Below, one piece after another: positions 57,947-64,000 of a stretch of DNA of 64,000 nt. How positions within the stretch are numbered: the first letter of the stretch is position 1; the number at the start of each line of letters is the position of its first letter. Position numbers and translations under genes: made by a program. Below the pieces are notes generated by a model that saw only the letters and a program-made list of their open reading frames with translations, was not told the DNA's origin and searched no databases. The DNA is from Fagopyrum homotropicum (lineage: Eukaryota; Streptophyta; Magnoliopsida; Caryophyllales; Polygonaceae), in assembly GCA_033239125.1 (NCBI GenBank), contig BSWB01000008.1, forward strand, positions 5,362,001 through 5,426,000, written 5' to 3'.

Positions 57947-58760
57947 ATGGGATTTTTTCTTGCAAAAACAGCTTCAGCATTCCAAGACTGAGTAGGGTTT
58001 GGAAGGAAGACTTTAGTAATTAAATGAATATAGGAAGACTTGATGTTTTCTTTTTGATTGAATGTTGTAGTTTGGGTTATGTTTGTGTGGATGAGTATCT
58101 TCTTCTTCTGCACCAAGTATTGGAGTTATTCGAATACAAGTCAAAAGCTTTAATTCTCATTTATTTGTTGCGTAATCATGTATCGACAATGATGATGCCA
58201 ATATTTTGCATTTATTTATCTTATTTATTTCAAAATATAAATTATATTGGTCACTCAAATCGTCAAAATTAATAGATGGCCTAAATTCATTTAGATATGT
58301 TTATTAGACCATCTACAATGCAAGTTTTTAATGAGTTTTATATATTAAGTTTTTAAGCTACAGCGTTAAAAATCCATAAAACTACATATTGAAGCAAGAT
58401 ACAAGGAGAGATAAATTTGTATGCATTTTGATTGGTCCATGTGTCAAACAAAAAGGGCACCTATTTATTTTATTTTAAAAGAGATTTGTTTACACTTAAT
58501 TGATTATTTTAGTTAATATAAATATATTTTAACATAATTTGTTTTTTTAAATATTTATATTTTATTTTTATCTATTCATAGAGTATAATATTGAATATAT
58601 TTAGAATCAATAATTATTATATAAATCAATATTTAATATATGTATTAGTTGGTGATGTTAATATTTATTTTAAATATATTTTGATAATTTTTATTTTTTA
58701 ATATTCATATTTTATTTATCTACCCATAAAGTCCAATATTAAATATATTGGACTTTATTA
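57947..58760. promoter_or_regulatory. Displaced native 5' flank of the WRKY gene, then AT-rich intergenic sequence
   Basis: On rejoining the empty site, this sequence (read leftwards on the minus strand, ending AAATCCCATAG before the duplication) directly preceded the WRKY ATG. It now lies 4.7 kb upstream. No motif is certain enough to name. A phrase TTAGACCATCTACAATG at 58306 recurs as TTAGACCATCCACAATG at 58798, the terminal type of a common plant MITE. Confidence 0.45.
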
Positions 58761-59148
58761 AATATATTTAGAAGGATAAAAATAATATTTGTATCTATTA
58801 GACCATCCACAATGGTTAGTTTCTACATCCAAGTTTTTAAACACCCTTCTCCGCCACATCAGCTTATAAAAACTTTACCTACTTTTTCTCCACATTCATA
58901 GTTTCTTAACTCTATATTTATTTATCCACTATATATATTTTTTAAAGTTTTAATACTATTAATATATTCATAATTAAATTTATTTCAAAAAATTAAATAA
59001 TAAAAATATAAACAATTAATAAAAATGAAATTTTCAATAAACACTTCATTAAAAGTTAAAAACACACAAAGACATTAAAATGATAATGACAAAGTTAAGA
59101 AGCAAAATGTGAAAATACAATTATTATTTTTATCCTTCTAAATATATT
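58761..59148. repeat. MITE-like inverted repeat pair
   Basis: A perfect 26-bp inverted repeat pairs 58761-58786 (AATATATTTAGAAGGATAAA...) with 59123-59148. The enclosed 336 bases are AT-rich and noncoding. The target duplication is unclear because the flanks are simple AT sequence. Confidence 0.55.
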
Positions 59149-59288
59149 AAAAGCACCCAATTTTAGACATTATAGATAAAAAAAAATATTTGGACTCTAT
59201 AAAGAATAAGATATTTAAAAACTCTAATGTAAACTATAAATATTTAAAAATTTTAATATTTTTGTGTGTTTTAAAATATATAGATACT

Positions 59289-59578
59289 GACTCATACGTA
59301 AACAACTCTTACATGTAAACATGAAACCAAATTACAGAATATATACTATACGCCGAATATATGTGACTATATCGCCGAATATATATGACTATACCGCCGA
59401 ATATATATTATATGAGTTAGATATATACCGCCGAATACATCTGACTATAACGTCGAATATTTCTTTCACTAATCACACAGTTTTTTTCTTTAATATCGCC
59501 TAATCTCAACCATCAATAACGATCTAACAAATACAATTTATTCTCATTTTACATGGTAAAAACTGTTTACATGGAGTC
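59289..59578. mobile_element. MITE-like TIR element, copy 1
   Basis: GACTCATACGTAAACAACTC at the left pairs imperfectly with the inverted right end (GACTCCATGTAAACAGTTTT when reversed). Inside are four or five copies of ATATGACTATACCGCCGAAT. A (CT)n(TA)n microsatellite follows at 59579-59626. Confidence 0.5.
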
Positions 59579-59587
59579 TCTCTCTCA

Positions 59588-59625
<38 letters not shown>

Positions 59626-59628
59626 CCT

Positions 59629-59786
59629 GACTCACATGTATATGTGACTATACCGCCGAATATTTCTTCCCCTAATCACACGGTTTTTTTCCCTTTAATC
59701 TCGCGTAATCTCAGTCCTCTATTTAAAGATCTAAGGAATACAACTCGTTCTTATTTTACATGATAAGAACTGTTTATATGGGAGTC
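59629..59786. mobile_element. MITE-like TIR element, copy 2 (shorter)
   Basis: It repeats the left end GACTCACATGTATATGTGAC, one CCGCCGAATAT unit, the CTAATCACACGGTTTTTTTC block and the right end TTTATATGGGAGTC of copy 1. It is again followed by a (CT)n(TA)n tract (59800-59838). Confidence 0.5.
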
Positions 59787-59838
59787 ACGAAGTCAACCCC
59801 CCTCTCTCTCCTCTCTCTCTCTATATATATATATATAT

Positions 59839-61960
59839 TATGGATAAAACATAAAATTTAAACACAAAAAATAAATTAATGGACAAGGGGAATTGAGTTT
59901 GTCTCATCCCGTCGCGATACTAGTCTGTATAGGATCCGGTGAGATTCAATCTAAAATACACAAACCATGTCCCGATCTCGTCCCATATAAAATAGCATGG
60001 ATAAGAGTATAAGACTAGGATAACCTCATTTCCGTCTCATCCCGTCCAATGTCCACCCCTAATACTAATAGTTAAATTCATACATTTGTTTAACTAATAA
60101 TATAAAAATTTTGAAATTTTTTCTTCCAGTCCCCCCCCCCCCCCGACATTTTTTCGTTCAAATTTTTTGTTCTATTAGTTCAAATTATATTGTATTAATA
60201 ATATACTTCATATGTTTTTAAAAAACATAAGTTCAAGATAATGCATGTACTAATAATATAAAATATTTAAACTAATAGAACACTTGATTTGAACTAATAG
60301 TATAAATATTTTAATTGAACAATATTATAATAAAAGTATTATAATTATAAATTTTTATAATATTAGTTTAAAATTTGGGTAATATTAGCTTGAATACTGT
60401 GTATTGTAAATATTTTGTTTTATTAGTTCAAACTTGTACAAGTAGCAAAATGCATAAAAACATACATACAAAATTTACAAAATAATATATAAACTAATTA
60501 CAGAAAATATCATAGATTATAATTTGAAAAAAAGAAAAATAATAATAATAAATGTTATAAGTTTCTCATAAAAATTATAAAAATATCATTGCGTTCCTCT
60601 TTTAAAACAAATTTTTAGAAAGACAAAATTGTCCACCACTGAAAATTGTTAGCACACCTTTTCTAAATAATTAAATGAAATTTAGGATCGTAGACCATTG
60701 AATCAAGTGAACAAACGGTCTAAATTACGCCATAATGTCTTACCATAAGAGGTCGTATTACTTGAATGTATGGCGAGTAACCTCATACGATCTCCTTTGT
60801 CCCATTTATTTACAATTAAATTTAAAATAAATAAATAAAAATAATTTTATAGGTATGAATTTATTGTAGTTGATAAGGCAGCGAATATAAGTAATTTAAT
60901 TATTGAAAACTAATAAATAAAAAGGCAAGTCATATTTAAAAATGGAAGTAATTTTAATAATCTAAAATTAACACTTTACTATTATATATTTTTTATGCGG
61001 ATGACTTAGTTTGCTTTATAATTTTTGTGTGGATGACTTAGTTTAAAACTAATAAATAAATAAATATACATATAAATAAATAAATAAATAAATACAAGTC
61101 ATTAACGAGAGGTTCTCCGAAGGTGTGTACATCAGGATTAATGGGATTCATGTTCGGGTAAGACTTGGAGTTGACTTTAGTTAGTTTTAGATTATTGTAA
61201 TTATGGGCGGACACGGGTTGAGATGAGAAGGATTTGAGGTCATCCTACTTTCTGTTTCGGTTATTATATACCGGATGGGATCAGGACCGGTCTAGTGTTT
61301 TTTTATGAATCCCGTCGAGCCTTATTTTTGTTGTGATCGAAATCAATCTCGTTTGACCTATAATTATTTATAGTGTTTAAACTTTACGATTTACACACAA
61401 AAAAGTTTGTGTATACTGTATACCATACTTAAACCAAATTCCTAAAATTTTCCATTAATCCATAATAACGTATTATGTAATCTCCTTAGAATATAATTAA
61501 ATTGTGCTTAAACATCCACAATAAAAGTCCAAACCCTAACAAGTCACCCATGTATTTGGACCATTTGGCTATTTTTGATTTTGGACCAGTATTATTTAAG
61601 TTTTGAAATATATAACTAATGTTTTGGGTTTAAAAATTCAATTTATTTATATTTTTAACTAAAATTTATTATATACGGAACGAGACGGGCCTAGCGGGAT
61701 GAAAAAGTTAAGACCCGCCGGTGGCTCAATCCTAATGTCTCGAGCTCAGTTCGCCATTGTGTGTTTTGGCCTGATTTTATCCCTTTTGCAAAAGAAAGAG
61801 AGGGCTAAAGCCCTTCGCAGTTCTCGCATCCTTGACCGAAGAAATCTGTACAGGGGGAAGCCATGGTCCGGTTTCTCTGTTCCCCTCCAAGATCTCTGAT
61901 TGGCATTTCTGTTTGTTGACCTCCGTGGGTTGGTTGTTGGCCTTCGAGGCTTTCTTTTGC
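59839..61960. other. AT-rich intergenic region with two inverted, diverged repeat copies
   Basis: No gene is visible. A C14 run lies at 60131-60144 and an AAAT microsatellite near 61075-61095. The segment 60016-60061, when reversed, starts TAGGGGTGGACA and matches 61201-61247 (ATGGGCGGACACGGG...GAGGTCATCCTA) over about 46 bases, suggesting ends of two diverged elements pointing away from each other. Short open frames here lack support. Confidence 0.4.
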
Positions 61961-61961
61961 C

Positions 61962-62050
61962 GCCGGGATGGGCTCCGTTCTTGGGGAGGGTTTTGTTTGC
62001 CCTGGCCTTCATCCTCTCCTCTTTCCCGGCTTTGGATTATGACTTTACTT
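61962..62050 (+). pseudogene. Fragment resembling exon 1 of an HR-like lesion-inducing protein gene
   Basis: The plus strand reads WAPFLGRVLFALAFILSS, close to the conserved N-terminus of the plant HR-like lesion-inducing (DoxX-related) membrane protein family (M-F-SFLGRVLFAS-FILSA). The only ATG (61968) is in a different frame, so a small deletion broke the start. The expected next block (FGVDGGPAAK) is not found downstream. The identification rests on one short motif. If intact, the protein would be a small membrane protein. Confidence 0.4.
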
Positions 62051-63474
62051 GTTGTAAAGTTAAGTTATACACCCCTCAGTTTCTCCATTTTACTTACCAA
62101 CCATTTCTCTGTACCCTTTGTAATTTATGGAGTATGTCTGTGGAGGTTTGTGTTGAATTTGATAATATGGTTGCTTAAACTGATTCATTTTCAAAATATT
62201 CATTACTCGTTTTGGGTTATAACCCAAGTTTCATAGAGTTAACAACTATGACTTCTATGGTCTTTTCTATATAGGTATGAACTACATGATAAACTACTCT
62301 GAGTTTGCTTAGACTGATCAATCTTCCCGTGTTTTGAACATGCTTTATCATGAACCAGTTTATAAAAATAAATCGTCTCCTTTAACCACTTTGCTATGTC
62401 CTCAAAAACGGGTCTCTATTGAACCGCGATTCTGGAAAGAATCTTGACACTTTGACAAATATTCAATTTTTTAGAATTGAAGATGTTGGTTATACCCTAA
62501 AAAGGAAGGGGTTTATCCACCTTTACTAGTGTTATATGACCATTGCATTGGCTCCGACTCTTTCTTTTCAGGTCCGGTTTTGACCTCTGAATAACATCGG
62601 TTAGATCGAATACTTGTATTATTTGCCAAGTTAAAAACTTCCTTTACTTATTTAATTTTGGGCAATTTTGTATTTTTACAAGCTTTTAGCCCATCCATCT
62701 TTTGACTTAGCTCTTCTGACAACTGGCCCGGTCCTTGTAAAGCCCGCTACTACAATCATCCCTTATCCATGATCTATAAGACAAAATATTAAACAAGAAA
62801 CATGAGAAACAAAATGGTTGCCTGAAAGAAAAAAATCAGAAAGAATTATACCAACACCATGAATCATCGATACCATGACAAGAATTACATCTTAGAATGC
62901 AATTTCACGGCATTACAGCACCACACACTCACAAAAATCAAAACTAAAAGGGTATATAATTTCGAATGAGCTAAATCATGGTTCGTATCTACATGCGATT
63001 AAATAAAAAAGTTAAACCCATTAAATCAAAAAGTTGTTTCAACTTGTTATTCAACTCTCTTTGAACAATTTCATCCTTACAAATCGTTAATCTATAAACA
63101 ATGAAGTTATACACACTTATATATATATATATATATCTTGATACCTGTTTTCCAACAGTTTTGTCTTCCGAGGTTTAATGTTGTCTTTTGGTGGCGGTTC
63201 AAGCGGTTTGTCAAGAAGGGGGCATAGATTTGTGATCGACTCCTGATGACTCTGTTGCAGTCCAAATCTGAGGTGTCCACAGTTGTTCCCCAGGCTTCCT
63301 ACTTTTGTACTTCCTTCGAAGATGAACGTTTATGCTCATTGCCTCCTGCGACTAGATTATCTTGCTTTCCCTTGAAGACTTTTTTGCTTTCAGGGTTCTT
63401 TTGATGTATTTTTGTGCATATCTTTTCTCATTTGTTGTGTGACCCTTCTTGACGGTTAGTTCGTTTGCCAATTT
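62051..63474. other. Intergenic sequence, no gene seen
   Basis: Mixed AT-rich sequence without a credible open frame, with an AT microsatellite at 63117-63136. The part just after 62050 could be intron or flank of the HR-like fragment. Confidence 0.35.
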
Positions 63475-63514
63475 TTTACAGCGCGTCGCCTAATGGTTCG
63501 AACCGCTTTCCGTT

Positions 63515-63630
63515 TTTAAAAAAAAAAAGAAAAAAAGAAACATATTTCAACATATTAGCACGAAAGTGGATTCGAACCTTCAACCACTTGCATCCCAATG
63601 AACCGCCTCACCAACTCAGAGTTAGCTTTG
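63515..63630 (-). mobile_element. tRNA-derived SINE-like sequence
   Basis: On the minus strand a perfect RNA polymerase III B box GGTTCGAATCC lies at 63578-63568, preceded by GAGTTGGTGAGGCGGTT, a poor A-box candidate. A T-rich tail (TTTCTTTTTTTCTTTTTTTT) follows. Plant SINEs such as p-SINE1 end in poly(T). No cloverleaf could be completed, so it is not a working tRNA gene. Confidence 0.35.
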
Positions 63631-63663
63631 TATTAATTATATACATATCAATTTTTTTAACTA

Positions 63664-63740
63664 CAACTACGCAAACTACATGCACAATTGAGTTTTTTTT
63701 TTAGTTAACAACAACTACGCAAACTACATGCGTAGTTAGT
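63664..63740. repeat. Direct repeat CAACTACGCAAACTACATGC (two copies)
   Basis: Two 20-bp copies about 46 bases apart. The second is followed by GTAGTTAG, giving a short palindrome CTACATGCGTAG. Confidence 0.6.
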
Positions 63741-63933
63741 CGGCTCTTAACATCATGAAATCAACTCCAACTACACATACAATAGAGGTAGTCATAACCC
63801 TAATGTGAAAATCAAAACTACACACGGGAATTGCGTATTTATGGTGATAAAAAAAGATGTTCGCTGGTACGTCTAATAACCGCATAATTTTCGTTATCTA
63901 TAATATACTTGTGTGGCTTATTTCCTATCTAAT

Positions 63934-64000
63934 CACTACTAGAAATGCGGGCTATATGCGACGCTTTTCTTCCGACACTATGCCAATGTGTCGCAAAAAA
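63934..64000 (+). mobile_element. Left end of a CACTA transposon, cut by the window edge
   Basis: CACTACTAGAAATGCGGGC is a typical CACTA terminus. It is followed by subterminal TGCGACGC and TGTCGCA units in opposite orientations. The remainder lies outside the window. Confidence 0.65.

Noticed and set aside
61699..62236. Overlapping open frames of 66 to 134 codons
   Set aside because: They conflict with each other and with the HR-like motif frame. None shows a recognisable domain along its length.
63541..63640. A functional tRNA gene
   Set aside because: Only the B box is convincing. No acceptor stem or anticodon arm could be formed.

Overview
This window is nuclear DNA of a flowering plant, most likely a eudicot. 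It is AT-rich and packed with LTR retrotransposons, and its genes have spliceosomal GT-AG introns. The recognisable families (RLCK-IX-type USP kinase, WRKYGKK-type WRKY, PMI1-type NT-C2 protein, CACTA transposons, Ty3/gypsy and Ty1/copia elements with tRNA-iMet or tRNA-Asp primer sites) are plant families. I cannot name the species. There is no bacterial-type operon, CRISPR array or rRNA locus.

Layout. Positions 1-2520 hold the end of a gypsy LTR and a minus-strand copia 5' LTR with its primer site. Positions 3144-4075 hold short repeats and a 39-bp minisatellite that continues at 34953. Between them lies a 30.9-kb nested transposon stack with readable boundaries: an Athila-type solo LTR (A, duplication GAGAT) split by a decayed chromovirus-like gypsy element (B, 4317-33450, duplication AGTTG). 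The 5' LTR of B is split by a minus-strand Athila-type element (C, 4797-23856, duplication ACATT/ATATT). The gag of C is split by another gypsy element (D, 13256-21542). C keeps gag, protease, RT-RNase H and an env-like ORF but has no visible integrase. Its family carries a dispersed palindrome, CACCTCGGTCGAGGTG, in LTRs, coding regions and spacers.

Positions 35000-58000 are the gene-bearing part. (1) A complete four-exon gene for a USP-domain receptor-like cytoplasmic kinase (minus, 36392-39775, 660 aa) has a MITE in intron 1. (2) A copia pol relic lies at 40183-41760. (3) A PMI1/PMIR-like NT-C2 pseudogene (plus) is cut in an exon by copia element E (42477-51147), whose RNase H is in turn cut by a 4.1-kb CACTA element (43031-47170) carrying exon-like host fragments. 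(4) A complete three-exon WRKYGKK gene (minus, 51667-53196, 153 aa) has its start codon inside the target duplication of a young copia element G (53199-57941). The same-strand 3' LTR of G therefore sits where the promoter should be.

Positions 58000-64000 are AT-rich and hold MITE-like inverted repeats, a tandemly duplicated TIR element with microsatellites, a fragment resembling the first exon of an HR-like lesion-inducing protein gene, a SINE-like sequence and the start of a second CACTA element at the edge.

Genes do not work together as a pathway here. The functional story is transposons cutting, decorating and possibly re-promoting host genes. Both intact-looking copia elements (E and G) have TA...TA LTR ends instead of TG...CA, supported by perfect 5-bp target duplications.
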